From PWXP01 sp034005525 (GTDB lineage: Bacteria; Planctomycetota; Planctomycetia; Pirellulales; Thermoguttaceae), in assembly GCA_034005525.1 (NCBI GenBank), contig JAVEUP010000001.1, forward strand, positions 62,001 through 126,000: a DNA stretch of 64,000 bases, in the 5' to 3' direction. Positions 15,518 to 24,797 of this stretch are shown piece by piece. The notes under the pieces are model-generated. The model was not told the origin of the DNA, did not search any database, and was given only the letters and a program-made list of their open reading frames with translations. The stretch's first letter is position 1. Each line of letters starts with the position of its first letter. A program made the translations under genes and the position numbers.

Positions 15518-18484
15518 CTACGGCAAGGAGAGCGGTTCATCTTCGGGCGGGAGCAGCCGCTCGAACCGTTCGGGAATCTTCAGTTCGTCCGTTTCGGCGG
15601 GTGGTTCGAGGCCAGGCGGCTGCGGCATGCCCTCGTCGGCGGCATCATCGTCGGGCATCCTCAATGCGGCGTCGGGCTCCCTCAATCCGGCGTCCGGTTC
15701 TCGCAATCCGGCGTCGGGCTCCATGAGGTCCGGCACGGCCAGCGGCGACTCCTCCATGACGGCCGGCTCGGACGCGTCCTCGTCATCGGGCGATTCCGTT
15801 TCATCATCCGGCATTTCGGTATCATCGGGCATTTCGGCCTGGCCGGCGGCGGCCTCCGGCGGTCTCGGATACCACGGTTTCGGACCGGCCAGGCGGGCGA
15901 TCAACCACCGCCAGAACTGATCGTTGGTCGTCGGTTCGGCAAGCGACTCGTAATTCCGGTTCAGCGCGAAATACGAATCGCCGATAACCGTTGCCGTGCC
16001 GGCCCCCAAGTGCCGGTAAAGCACGACTTCGACGTCCGGACCGTCAACGAGTTTGAAGGGCAACGTTCGCGCATCCGATTCATCGCTTTCGACGGGCCAG
16101 CCGTTCCAGACTTGCAGGCTGGCGATAAACGCGCCTTCCTGGTGGTACGGTTGCAGATACGAGCCGAGCGGGATCGGTTCCCGGATATCCTCGCCGGGAT
16201 GAACGGGTGACGGCGCTACCCGGAAGCCCAACGCATCGAGCAGCGGCGCGCTGGGCCTCGCCTCCTCGGCGCCCACCATGCAGATGAAGTGCCCGCCCTG
16301 CTGCACGAAACGCTCGATCTTTGCGATTTCCGCCCGGCTGAACGGGCGCGCCGGGGCAATGGTAATCAGCAGGCCGGCCCTTTCGAGCCGGTCGTTGGTG
16401 AAGTCCGGCATCAAGAGGGGTAAGTAACCGTTTCGCATCAAGGAGCGATTCAGCGATCCCAGCCCGGCGGGTGCGAACGGCTCGCGGCCGAAGAACTCGG
16501 CGTGCGTTGCGGTGATGTAAGCGACGTTGTTCCGCGGCTTCTGCCCCCGGCCGTCGGGCAGCACGCGCGACGTCTGATGGCTGGTGGCCACCGTGGCGGC
16601 AAGAGTCGCCGCGAGCACTGCGGCAGACAGACCGATCTGAGGCGCCGCCGGGCGCCAGCACAGCAGGACAATCAGCGAGGCGGCAATCAGGAAGGTGATC
16701 AGTTGCCGCCAGCCGGCCTGCGGCGTGCCCCCTCGACCGGCCAGATATCCGAGGAGCCGCCCGGTGAACTCGTAAGACTGGACCAGCATCTGGTTGGCAA
16801 GGCTCGACGTATCGCCGAGCACGAAGATTCGGCCGGCTCCGAAGGGTTGTTCCGCCGCCACCACCAGGTCGCCCAGCCGATGTCCTGACTGGTACCGGTA
16901 GACCGACGTGATGGCCGCATCACTGCCGGGATTGCCATAGCCGTACCGGCCCACCAGGACCGGCCTCGCCCGCCACCCGGCGTGAAGCGACGAGCCATAG
17001 CGGAATCCGAATCCGCCCCATCGGGTGTCGATGCCCGGCGTCGCCGGGTGCGAGAGCGGCTGGAAGCTATCCTGGCAATTGGGCTGATGCCCAATCGCCG
17101 TGTCATCATGCACGCGGATAGCCGCCGGCTGAAGTACCTCGTCGAAGCTGCTCACCGAATCGCGCTGCGCCACCCGCGGCTCCGCGGCCAACAGCAGCGA
17201 ACCGCCGCCTCGCACGTAGTCCCAGAGACGGTCGAGCTGCTCCGGCTGCCACGGCTGGTCGGGGTGCAGGAGCACGACGACGTCGGCCCGTTGGAGATCG
17301 GCCGCCGACAATTCGGCACTCCGGACGAACGTCCCGCCAAGGCTCTCCACCAGAACCGGCAGGAGTCCAAAGGAGCCGTCGGCCAGGAAGCTGGGGTTGT
17401 CGTGCGTGGGCTTGAGCCAATCGAGGTAGCCTTCCTCGTACGCCACAATGGTCTTGCCCTTCAGGTCCGAGCTACACGTGGCCAGCCAGCCTGTCGCCGG
17501 GAGTAGAAGCGCGAGCATCACAGGCCCGAAGCGCAGCGCCATATCGGCCAGCAAGGCGGTCCCGGCCAGTTCCTCGTCGCGCCTTCGCTTTTCCTTTTCG
17601 TCGGGCTCGGGCTCGGGATCGACCACCGGCAGCCACCAGGACCAGCGGAACATCAGCACAAGGATTGTGCCGTGGATGGCCGCGGCCAGCAGGGGCACGT
17701 TCCAGGGCAGCAGCCTGCGCGCCGCGTTGCCCCAGGTCCAAACACCCAGGAGATCTCGCAAGGAATCGTCCGCAGTAGCCGGCAGGGTGCGCTCGGGCAG
17801 CATGGCCACGATCGTTTCCGTATGGGCGAGCACCACAAGGTACGCCAAATGCCCCAGCACAACGGCGACCGCCGCCAGCAGGCCGCGCCGAAGTCGCGGC
17901 GCCGGAGTGCCCAGCAGCCAACCGGCATACATGACGGCCACGACCAGCAGGAAATCGAGGCCGGCGTAGGTGCTGCCCACCGTGAGCGGCTCGCCGGCCA
18001 GGGCGCCGGCCAGTCGCCCTATCCCGTCGGCCAGACCGTCTGCCGCGAGCCAAAGCACCGGAACGGCACCGATGGCAATCCGTGCGATAGCCAGGACCGC
18101 CGCGGCCAAAGCGCCCAGCAGGACCACGCGGCGCGGCAAGTCGCGGTGACACCACGCGATGGCCGCTCCGACCAGTGCCACGGCCAGCACCTGGGCCTCC
18201 GGCTGCGGGGCGGCCGTCATCAGGAGTCCTACGAGAACCGCAGCCGCCAGGGCAATCCCCTTCTGCCATCCGGCGCTGGGGCGAGGCGCTCCGGCACCCA
18301 GGGCCACGGTCAGGGCGACCCAGGTCAGCACTCGCCGTAGCGGATCGGCCAGCACACCAGTCGAACCGGCGGCAATCCACGCCGCTACCACGATGGCTAC
18401 CGCCACAACGACAGACCAGACCGGGGCCTCGGAAGAGGGAGTTTCCGATGTGCGAGTTTCTTCCTGAAACGAATGAATCGGCAT
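15518..18484 (-). CDS. large membrane protein with DUF4350-like domains and acidic repeat tail (paralogue 2)
   Basis: A 988-residue protein with the same layout as the next gene: N-terminal membrane helices (VVVAVAIVVAAWIAAG and about seven more within 300 residues), a GATase-like region (DVVVLLHPDQPW, VRGGGSLLLAAEP, GRIFVLGDTSSLANQ), a second membrane pair (ITFLIAASLIVLLCW, AAVLAATLAATVA) and a second GATase-like region (LLITIAPARPFSRAEI, QQGGHFICMVG, TATVIGDSYFALN). It differs by a ~110-residue acidic tail with tandem MPDD and EPDAGLR/EPDAALR motifs. The G-rich run before ATG 18484 may serve as ribosome site. The pair looks like an old duplication. No enzymatic role can be stated. Confidence 0.65.
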   Translation of the reverse strand: MPIHSFQEETRTSETPSSEAPVWSVVVAVAIVVAAWIAAGSTGVLADPLRRVLTWVALTVALGAGAPRPSAGWQKGIALAAAVLVGLLMTAAPQPEAQVLAVALVGAAIAWCHRDLPRRVVLLGALAAAVLAIARIAIGAVPVLWLAADGLADGIGRLAGALAGEPLTVGSTYAGLDFLLVVAVMYAGWLLGTPAPRLRRGLLAAVAVVLGHLAYLVVLAHTETIVAMLPERTLPATADDSLRDLLGVWTWGNAARRLLPWNVPLLAAAIHGTILVLMFRWSWWLPVVDPEPEPDEKEKRRRDEELAGTALLADMALRFGPVMLALLLPATGWLATCSSDLKGKTIVAYEEGYLDWLKPTHDNPSFLADGSFGLLPVLVESLGGTFVRSAELSAADLQRADVVVLLHPDQPWQPEQLDRLWDYVRGGGSLLLAAEPRVAQRDSVSSFDEVLQPAAIRVHDDTAIGHQPNCQDSFQPLSHPATPGIDTRWGGFGFRYGSSLHAGWRARPVLVGRYGYGNPGSDAAITSVYRYQSGHRLGDLVVAAEQPFGAGRIFVLGDTSSLANQMLVQSYEFTGRLLGYLAGRGGTPQAGWRQLITFLIAASLIVLLCWRPAAPQIGLSAAVLAATLAATVATSHQTSRVLPDGRGQKPRNNVAYITATHAEFFGREPFAPAGLGSLNRSLMRNGYLPLLMPDFTNDRLERAGLLITIAPARPFSRAEIAKIERFVQQGGHFICMVGAEEARPSAPLLDALGFRVAPSPVHPGEDIREPIPLGSYLQPYHQEGAFIASLQVWNGWPVESDESDARTLPFKLVDGPDVEVVLYRHLGAGTATVIGDSYFALNRNYESLAEPTTNDQFWRWLIARLAGPKPWYPRPPEAAAGQAEMPDDTEMPDDETESPDDEDASEPAVMEESPLAVPDLMEPDAGLREPDAGLREPDAALRMPDDDAADEGMPQPPGLEPPAETDELKIPERFERLLPPEDEPLSLP

Positions 18485-18881
18485 TGGGCAACCCCCCGTT
18501 CCCGGGATACAAAAGTTCCAGTATGCCCGACCGGGCGAAATCGGGCAAGGGGGGATTTGGCCATCGACATGTCATGTTTGGGCCATGTCCTTCACGCTCC
18601 CGCTTGCGGGAGGGTCGGGCTCACAGGCCCCGGGAGGGCAACTGCCATACCAGGCTATCAGAAGCAAGGGCTGGGCACACAGTGCGTCCCACCCGGCCGC
18701 TACTGCGTCCGATCTCCCCGAAGAGGAGGTGAAGATGTCGGTCAATGGCGGCCACAACTCATGTACAGCAACGAGCGCAGGCCCCCGCAATGGTCGCAAT
18801 CTCACCACCTGCTGGAATAAGCTATGCTTGAAAGACGTCTCTTATCCGATTCGAGACACTCATCAAGACCGGAGGCCACCC
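18485..18881. other. divergent intergenic region
   Basis: About 400 bases between the DUF4350-like operon and the pilin-like gene, likely holding promoters for both. A CTCCCG/CGGGAG hairpin is at 18597-18612. GAGGAGGTGAAG before ATG 18735 is a strong ribosome site in frame with the pilin-like gene and offers an alternative, 49-residue-longer start. Confidence 0.4.
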
Positions 18882-19487
18882 ATGACCAACGCAATCGCGC
18901 GGAAATCTCGCAGCCGGAGCGGAATCGGACAAGTGGAACTTGCCGTGGTGCTCGGAGTGCTGGCCGTACTCATTATTGTTGCCGTGGTAGACCTCGGGCG
19001 CAATGCATCCAGCGATCTGGCCTCGACTGCCGTTGGCGTCGGCGATCCTGCGCAGCTTGCCAACCATTCCCGGCTGGGCGGCTCGGGAATTGCCCCCCAA
19101 TTGCCAGCCCCCGCTCAACCTGGATCAGGGGCTGGTGGCAACGCAGGAGAGAGCAACGGCGGTAGCACAGGAGGTGGTGGAAGCGGCAACGCTAATAGCA
19201 ACGCTGGTGGGAACGGCAACAGCAACGCTGGCGGGAACGGCAATAGCAACGCCGGTGGGAGCGGCAACAGCAACGCCGGCGGGAGCGGCAACAGCAACGC
19301 CGGCGGGAACGGCAACAGCAACGCCGGTGGGAACGGCAACAGCAACGCCGGTGGGAACGGCAACAGCAACGCTGGCGGGAACGGCAACAGCAACGCCGGC
19401 GGGAACGGCAACAGCAACGCCGGTGGGAACGGCAACCCTGGTGGAGGTCTTCTTGGCCAAATACTTGGCTGGCTGTTTGGGGGGTGA
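18882..19487 (+). CDS. pilin-like membrane protein with Gly/Asn/Ser octapeptide repeats
   Basis: A 201-residue protein. The N-terminus is a short basic leader (ARKSRSRSG) followed by IGQVE and a 20-residue hydrophobic helix (LAVVLGVLAVLIIVAVVDL). Cleavage after Gly would leave Glu at +5, as in type IV pilins and pseudopilins. After a Pro/Gly linker comes a run of nine octapeptides of the form NGNSNAGG (two are SGNSNAGG), encoded by a 24-bp repeat between about 19192 and 19440, then a short hydrophobic end (LLGQILGWLFGG). ATG 18882 has CGGAGG upstream and gives the pilin-like leader; ATG 18735 with a strong ribosome site is a rival start. Possibly a surface or secretion-associated structural protein; no close family is known to me. 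Confidence 0.6.
   Translation: MTNAIARKSRSRSGIGQVELAVVLGVLAVLIIVAVVDLGRNASSDLASTAVGVGDPAQLANHSRLGGSGIAPQLPAPAQPGSGAGGNAGESNGGSTGGGGSGNANSNAGGNGNSNAGGNGNSNAGGSGNSNAGGSGNSNAGGNGNSNAGGNGNSNAGGNGNSNAGGNGNSNAGGNGNSNAGGNGNPGGGLLGQILGWLFGG
19192..19440 (+). repeat. 24-bp coding tandem repeat
   Basis: About ten copies of a unit close to GGGAACGGCAACAGCAACGC, with third-position and Asn/Ser variants, encode the NGNSNAGG octapeptides. Copies are nearly identical, so copy number probably varies between strains. Confidence 0.85.
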
Positions 19488-19664
19488 GTCGGCGTAAGGG
19501 CGCGCTCAGATATCACTTGGACGAGCTGAGGGACTTCGCGCAGGCATCTGCAACTGAAATGCGGCTTATTGCGCCAGTGTCAGGTCTGCGGGAAATGGAA
19601 TCGACTTGTCAGCGGCGATCGGCAATCCCTGGACCCACACGCCCCCCAACGCTAGAATACCCCC

Positions 19665-21155
19665 GTGAACTTGCAGCAGAGCATCGCACGTCGAGTGGCC
19701 GTGGTTGGCGGCGGTATTTCCGGGCTGGCGGCTGCGCACCGGCTGGCCGAACTGGATCCAACGTGCCGGATTTCTCTCTTCGACCGGGCAGGCCGTCTGG
19801 GGGGCGTGCTGTCGACGGTTCACGAGGACGGGTTCCAGGTTGAGCAGAGCGCCGACAACTTCATCACCACATTTCCGTGGGGACTTGCCCTATGCGGCCG
19901 GCTGGGGCTTCAGGAGGATCTGATCCAGACCACCCCGGAGTATCGGCGGACGTTCGTCGTACGCCGTGGGCGGCTGTATAAACTGCCCGACGGCTTCCTC
20001 ATGATGGCGCCCACGCGGCTGTGGCCGATGGCCGTCACGCCAATCCTCAGCCCGTGGGGCAAGCTGAGGGCGGCCCTGGAGTATTTCATTCCGCCGCGAC
20101 GGGACGACGGCGACGAGAGCATGGCCGCCTTCGTTCGCCGCAGGCTGGGCCGGGAGGTCTTCGACCGGCTGGTCGAACCGCTTGTCAGTGCCGTCTACGC
20201 GGCCGACATGGAGCGGCTGAGCGTCGAGGCCACCCTCTCGCGATTCCGCGAAATGGAGCGCGAGCACGGCAGCCTCATCCGCGCCATGCGCCGCGCAATG
20301 AAATCGCAACGTCATGCCCGGGAGAGCGGTGCACGGTACAGTATGTTCGTCACGCTCCGCGGCGGGCTTTCGAGTCTGATCGACGCGCTGGCCGCACGGC
20401 TGCCCGAAGGCTCGCTGCGACTGAATACCGAAGTGCGTCGCATGCAACGAACCGACGACGGGTGGCAGCTTGCCCTGGCCGAGACCAGCCATGCGGAAAG
20501 CCGGCTTCCGGACGAGACGTTCGACGCGGTCATCTTGGCCGCACCGTCGCACGTTTCGGCTGAGCTGCTGCGGCCGACCGATGCCCGGGTGGCCGACGAC
20601 CTGGCCGGCATCGAACATTCCGGCACGGCCATCGTAACGTTGGCATTCGACCGCAATCAGATCGCCCACCCACTGGACGGCATGGGCGCGGTCGTACCTG
20701 CCATTGAGCAGAGCCCGATCCTGGCCGTCAGCTTTTCGAGCCAGAAGTACGCCCACCGAGCGCCGGAAGGCAAGGTTCTGCTGCGTGCTTTCGTGGGAGG
20801 TGCGCGGCGGCACGAGCTGGCTGAGATGCCGGAGCGCGAACTCGTGCCGCTCGTGCTCGGGGAGCTTCGGCCGCTGTTGGGGATTGGAGGGAAAGGAAAG
20901 CAGGCTTCCGCCTCCGGCAGGCAGGCTGAGCCGTGCTACGTAAACACGGCCCATTGGCCGCGCACCATGCCGCAGTATCACGTGGGGCACCGCGAGCGGA
21001 TCGCACGGGTCCTGTCGCATATTGCCGCCCTGCCGAACGTTGAGTTGGCCGGAAACGTTCTGGAGGGCGTCGGTATTCCGAATTGTATTCACACCGGCGA
21101 GCTTGCAGCCGAGCGTGCCTTGGCTGCCTTGGCCGCCGGGAGTGCCGTGGAATAA
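19665..21155 (+). CDS. hemG: protoporphyrinogen/coproporphyrinogen oxidase, FAD-dependent (HemY type)
   Basis: A 496-residue flavoprotein oxidising the porphyrinogen ring late in haem synthesis. The N-terminus holds the FAD Rossmann motif VAVVGGGISGLAAAHRL, then FDRAGRLGGVLST and FQVEQSADNF, as in the HemY family. Later VYAADMERLSVEATL, DAVILAAPSHVSAELL and the C-terminal GNVLEGVGIPNCI segment with the terminal FAD contact agree. The GTG start at 19665 is the only one that leaves the Rossmann motif near the N-terminus. It is followed 11 bases later by hemE. Whether the substrate is proto- or coproporphyrinogen cannot be told here. Symbols hemY or cgoX are used for the same fold. Confidence 0.88.
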   Translation: MNLQQSIARRVAVVGGGISGLAAAHRLAELDPTCRISLFDRAGRLGGVLSTVHEDGFQVEQSADNFITTFPWGLALCGRLGLQEDLIQTTPEYRRTFVVRRGRLYKLPDGFLMMAPTRLWPMAVTPILSPWGKLRAALEYFIPPRRDDGDESMAAFVRRRLGREVFDRLVEPLVSAVYAADMERLSVEATLSRFREMEREHGSLIRAMRRAMKSQRHARESGARYSMFVTLRGGLSSLIDALAARLPEGSLRLNTEVRRMQRTDDGWQLALAETSHAESRLPDETFDAVILAAPSHVSAELLRPTDARVADDLAGIEHSGTAIVTLAFDRNQIAHPLDGMGAVVPAIEQSPILAVSFSSQKYAHRAPEGKVLLRAFVGGARRHELAEMPERELVPLVLGELRPLLGIGGKGKQASASGRQAEPCYVNTAHWPRTMPQYHVGHRERIARVLSHIAALPNVELAGNVLEGVGIPNCIHTGELAAERALAALAAGSAVE

Positions 21156-21166
21156 AGGAACAGCCG

Positions 21167-22207
21167 ATGGCCGATGCCTGGGTAGACAGTCCTTTCATGC
21201 GGGCGGTGCGGCGCGAGCCGGCCGAGTATACACCCGTTTGGCTCATGCGCCAGGCAGGGCGGTATATGGCGGAGTATCGGGCCGTTCGCCAGCATACGCC
21301 GTTTATCGAATTGTGCAGGAACCCGGCGCTGTGTGCCGAGGTCATGCTCACCGCAGTCGAGCGGCTCGGGGTCGATGCGGCCATCCTGTTTTCCGACCTG
21401 CTGTTGATCCTCGAACCGATGGGCCTGGGACTGGAGTTCACCCAAGGCGACGGGCCGGTGCTCCACAACCCAATCCGCGAGCCGGCCGACGTGGACCGCT
21501 TGCGTGAACTGGAAGACTGCGGGGCCTTGCAGTACGTGTTTGAGGCAGTTCGGCAAACCCGTGCCGGCCTGGACGACCGGTTGCCTCTGATCGGGTTTGC
21601 CGGGGCGCCGTTCACCCTGGCGGCCTACGCCATTGAAGGCGGCGGCAGCCGCAACTATTTGCACGTGAAGCGGCTGATGATGGCCGATCCCGGCGCGTGG
21701 GACGCCCTGCTCGGGCGCCTGGCCCGGTCGGTGGCCCGCTATCTGATTGCCCAGATTGAGGCCGGTGCCCAGGTGGTGCAGCTCTTCGACAGTTGGGTCG
21801 GCTGCCTCGGCGTGGACGACTATCGACGGTTCGTCATGCCGCACACGCGCGCAGTGATCGAGGCCGTCGAGCCTCACGCCCCGGTCATCCATTTTGGCAC
21901 CGGTAATCCCGCGCTGCTGCCGTCGCTGCGCGAGGCGGGTGGCGGGGTCATCGGGGCCGACTGGCGCATTCCGCTCGACGACGCCTGGGCGGCCATTGGC
22001 CACGACCGTGCAATCCAAGGCAGCCTCGATCCCGCCGTGCTGCTTGCCCCGGTTGCGGAAATCGAGCGCCGCGTTGAACAGATTCTTGAATTGGCCGGTG
22101 GCCGTCCGGGCCATATCTTCAACTTAGGGCACGGCGTGTTGCCGCAAACCCCGGTTGAGAACGCCGCGGCACTTGTTGCGATGGTGCATGAACGAAGCCG
22201 CAGGTAG
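21167..22207 (+). CDS. hemE: uroporphyrinogen decarboxylase
   Basis: A 346-residue cytosolic enzyme decarboxylating uroporphyrinogen III to coproporphyrinogen III. The family signature PVWLMRQAGRYM is intact near the N-terminus. Others include AILFSDLLLILEPMGLGL with the catalytic Asp, GFAGAPFTLAAYAIEGG, QLFDSWVGCL and FNLGHGVLPQTP. Length is normal. ATG 21167 is preceded by AAAGGAA. It is in an operon with hemG upstream (11-bp gap) and an FAD oxidoreductase downstream (21-bp gap). Confidence 0.95.
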   Translation: MADAWVDSPFMRAVRREPAEYTPVWLMRQAGRYMAEYRAVRQHTPFIELCRNPALCAEVMLTAVERLGVDAAILFSDLLLILEPMGLGLEFTQGDGPVLHNPIREPADVDRLRELEDCGALQYVFEAVRQTRAGLDDRLPLIGFAGAPFTLAAYAIEGGGSRNYLHVKRLMMADPGAWDALLGRLARSVARYLIAQIEAGAQVVQLFDSWVGCLGVDDYRRFVMPHTRAVIEAVEPHAPVIHFGTGNPALLPSLREAGGGVIGADWRIPLDDAWAAIGHDRAIQGSLDPAVLLAPVAEIERRVEQILELAGGRPGHIFNLGHGVLPQTPVENAAALVAMVHERSRR

Positions 22208-22228
22208 ATTGAACGAGTCTGATGTCCC

Positions 22229-23500
22229 ATGATCGACCCTATTGGCCACTCGCGTTCCTACGCACTTGTCGTGCTGGGCGAAGGAGTCGCCGCGGTGGCG
22301 GCGGCGCGGGAGGCCGCGAGGCGCGGGAGGCGGGTGGCGCTGCTGCTGCCTGAGGAACCGGCGCCGAACCCGACTCAACTCAGCAACTTCGCTCGAACCA
22401 TCCGCGAGTGCCAGGCGAAGCTCGGTCTTGTGCCCCCACCTCCACCCGTTGACGAACCGCGAATCGACATCTTTCGTGGTCCGCTGCGGTTCAGCCGCTA
22501 CCGGACCGTGTCGGTTGGCGGCATCGAGGTGCGGTTTCGCAGAGCGATCGTTGCCACAGGCTCGCGGCCGGGCCCGGTTGCCCTCGCCGGCGCCGACGCA
22601 GCCGGTCCTCTGTACCCCCACAAACTGGACCGGCTCACGGCGCCACCGGGCCGGTTGGCCGTCATCGGAAGCGACGGCGCTGCGTGCTTCTGGGCCCAGC
22701 AGTTGCAGCGATTGGGCAGCGAGGTGCATCTGGTCGCTTCCGGGCCCCGGTTGCTCGAAACGTCGGACGAGTTGGCGGCCCGAATCGTGGTTGGCCAACT
22801 TCAAGCCGAAGGAGTGGCGGTGTATGACGGCTGTGAAGAGGTCGTGCTGGACCGGACCGGCAATCGGCGCGGCGTGTTGATACGGCGTGACGGACAGCGC
22901 GAGAAGGTGTTGGTCGACGAGGTGCTGGTGTGTACCGTACCGCAGCCGAATCTGGCACAGCTGTCCTTGGAAACGGCTGCCGTAAGCTACGGCGAGCGTG
23001 GAATTGGCGTCGACGATTGGTTGCGCACCAGCGAACGGAGCATCTTTGCGGCCGGCGGCGCGTGCGGGTCCGAGTTTGCCTCTCCCGAGGCCGAAGAGGC
23101 TACCGGCCGGCTCGCCGCCCGAAACGCACTGGCCTGGGTTCCCCGCCGCCTGAGCCGGTGCGTCATCCCACGTTGCACGCCAACCGACCCGCCTGTCGTC
23201 GAACTGGGGTTCCGGCCCGGCCGGGCTGCCGCGACCGGCCCACCAGGCGACCGTCGTTGCGTCGAGTTCCGTGAATCAGTGCCCAACCAATCGCATGCCC
23301 CGCGGGAAGGATGCGTTATCGTTCACGTCGATCACCGCGGACGGCTGCTCGGCGCCACGGTTGCCGCCGTGGGGGCCGAGGAATTGGCCGTACCGCTGAT
23401 GCTCTTGATGCAGCGCCGGTGGCCTCTCCGTGCCCTGGGCGAACTCACAACCTGCCACTCCGGCCGCGCACGCTTGCTGGCCGCCCTGGCGCAGAAGTAG
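22229..23500 (+). CDS. FAD/NAD(P)-dependent oxidoreductase without redox disulfide
   Basis: A 423-residue protein with the fold of the dihydrolipoamide dehydrogenase/mercuric reductase group: N-terminal FAD motif (VVLGEGVAAVAAAREAA), RAIVATGSRP, a second dinucleotide fold (RLAVIGSDGAACFWAQQL), and SIFAAGGACG. The usual CxxxxC redox pair near residue 40 is absent; that segment reads LPEEPAPNPTQLSNFART. A C-terminal dimerisation-like domain is present but its His-Glu pair is not evident. The substrate is therefore unknown; electron transfer linked to haem synthesis is a guess from position after hemE. Start ATG 22229 is 21 bases after hemE. Confidence 0.7.
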   Translation: MIDPIGHSRSYALVVLGEGVAAVAAAREAARRGRRVALLLPEEPAPNPTQLSNFARTIRECQAKLGLVPPPPPVDEPRIDIFRGPLRFSRYRTVSVGGIEVRFRRAIVATGSRPGPVALAGADAAGPLYPHKLDRLTAPPGRLAVIGSDGAACFWAQQLQRLGSEVHLVASGPRLLETSDELAARIVVGQLQAEGVAVYDGCEEVVLDRTGNRRGVLIRRDGQREKVLVDEVLVCTVPQPNLAQLSLETAAVSYGERGIGVDDWLRTSERSIFAAGGACGSEFASPEAEEATGRLAARNALAWVPRRLSRCVIPRCTPTDPPVVELGFRPGRAAATGPPGDRRCVEFRESVPNQSHAPREGCVIVHVDHRGRLLGATVAAVGAEELAVPLMLLMQRRWPLRALGELTTCHSGRARLLAALAQK

Positions 23501-23571
23501 CGGCAGCGATCGGACTGGCGCTTGCCCCCATTGTCAAGGTCGCCCCGTTGCATTGTCGTGGCCCGGTGCCC

Positions 23572-24696
23572 TTACTTGCGCCGAGCGTTCCACAGGACTG
23601 ACTGGTCGGTCGTCCGGCCGTGGCCGTCGTGCGGGCAGTGGAAGAAGCCGCGGCCGCTGTTCCAACGCGGCACGAGATCGGGCTCGCCGCGCAACGTAGC
23701 CTCCAGGGCCAACAGGGCGAGCGGTTCCACCGTGTTGAAGTTGGCGTACTTGTGGCTGCCGCTCGGCAAGAAGAAGCCGTTGTGAAACCGCTGGGTCACG
23801 ATGTTGTCGCCCAAACGCGAGGCCAGGGCGAGATACGCCGGGTCGTCCGACGCCCGGCACAACTCCAGTACGGCGAACAGGGCCACAGGATCCGAGTTGC
23901 CCGTCTTGAGGTCCAGCTTCATGCCCTGCCCCGGAGTCGTCCCGAGGTCGCTCAGGCCATTTCCGCGGGCAATGGCGCGGGCAGTTTCCCACAGCGCTTC
24001 ATCGCCCGACAGCCGATAGCCCAGAACGTAGGACCACAACAGGAGCGGGCCTGCCTGACCTGCCCGAATTACTCTGCCTTTCTGCCCGTAGTACCCGGTG
24101 CGCTGGATGACGTGATCGGTCAGGTCGGTGCCGTCGGCCCACATGGGCCGGGCGATATTGGTTTTCGGGTCGTATCCATGCCGGGCCCAGGCCCGCAGGC
24201 CATCGACGGTCCAGGCGAGGAACTTCAGTTCATGGGGCATACCACCCTCGCCGCGGGGCCGGCCGGAAGCCAGATCGATCAGCCGGTGCCCGCCCCATTG
24301 GAACAGGCCACAGTCCATGCGGAGGTGTTCAATATGATGCCGCAGCGCCGCAGCGGCGGCCTCCCGATAGCGGGGATCGTCCGTCAGGCGGCTCAATGCC
24401 ACCAGCGTGCGTAACAGGTTCTGCTGGCTGGCAAGGTTCGAGGGAATCCAGGCTTCGCCTTTGTGGATCCAGCGGACCGGTTCGAGGGTGTCGACGTTCA
24501 CGCCATCGACAAACAGCGGGGTCGGCGTCTCCCGGTAGGTATCGCGGCCGTGTTCCAGCACGCGGTCGGCAAACGTGCGCACAGCGTCCAGCCGAGTGGA
24601 GTTTGCCCCGGCCCGCGCCGGGACGGCAGGTAGAACGTACAGAAAGGTCAGTGCCGTGGCGGCAAGGGATGCGCAAAGGGCCTTCGTCGTTGGCAT
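23572..24696 (-). CDS. secreted alpha-barrel protein, pectate-lyase-like
   Basis: A 374-residue protein. ATG 24696 has AAGGAGA 5 bases upstream and is followed by a signal peptide (ALCASLAATALTFLYVLPAVPARA). The mature protein is helix-rich with features of (alpha/alpha) barrel polysaccharide lyases or hydrolases: PLFVDGVNVDTLEPVRW, SQQNLLRTLVALSRL, GHRLIDLASG, LLLWSYVLGYRLSGDE, LGDNIVTQRFHNGFFLPSG. Planctomycete relatives are often annotated as pectate lyase; I place it there tentatively. It probably acts on plant or algal polysaccharide outside the cytoplasm. It follows a carboxypeptidase-regulatory-like lipoprotein and DUF1559 protein on the same strand. Confidence 0.6.
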   Translation of the reverse strand: MPTTKALCASLAATALTFLYVLPAVPARAGANSTRLDAVRTFADRVLEHGRDTYRETPTPLFVDGVNVDTLEPVRWIHKGEAWIPSNLASQQNLLRTLVALSRLTDDPRYREAAAAALRHHIEHLRMDCGLFQWGGHRLIDLASGRPRGEGGMPHELKFLAWTVDGLRAWARHGYDPKTNIARPMWADGTDLTDHVIQRTGYYGQKGRVIRAGQAGPLLLWSYVLGYRLSGDEALWETARAIARGNGLSDLGTTPGQGMKLDLKTGNSDPVALFAVLELCRASDDPAYLALASRLGDNIVTQRFHNGFFLPSGSHKYANFNTVEPLALLALEATLRGEPDLVPRWNSGRGFFHCPHDGHGRTTDQSVLWNARRK

Positions 24697-24797
24697 GATA
24701 TCTCCTTGGCGGGCTGTGTAGGTGGGAAACGGCGGGTCTGCGGGCGCTGGCCCGCATGGCTTGACCGATCCGGCCGATCCGCCGGATCGGCTTCCGT

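Noticed and set aside
19192..19440. CRISPR-like regular 24-bp repeat
   Set aside because: Units are directly adjacent without spacers, stay in frame and encode octapeptides, so this is a coding tandem repeat.
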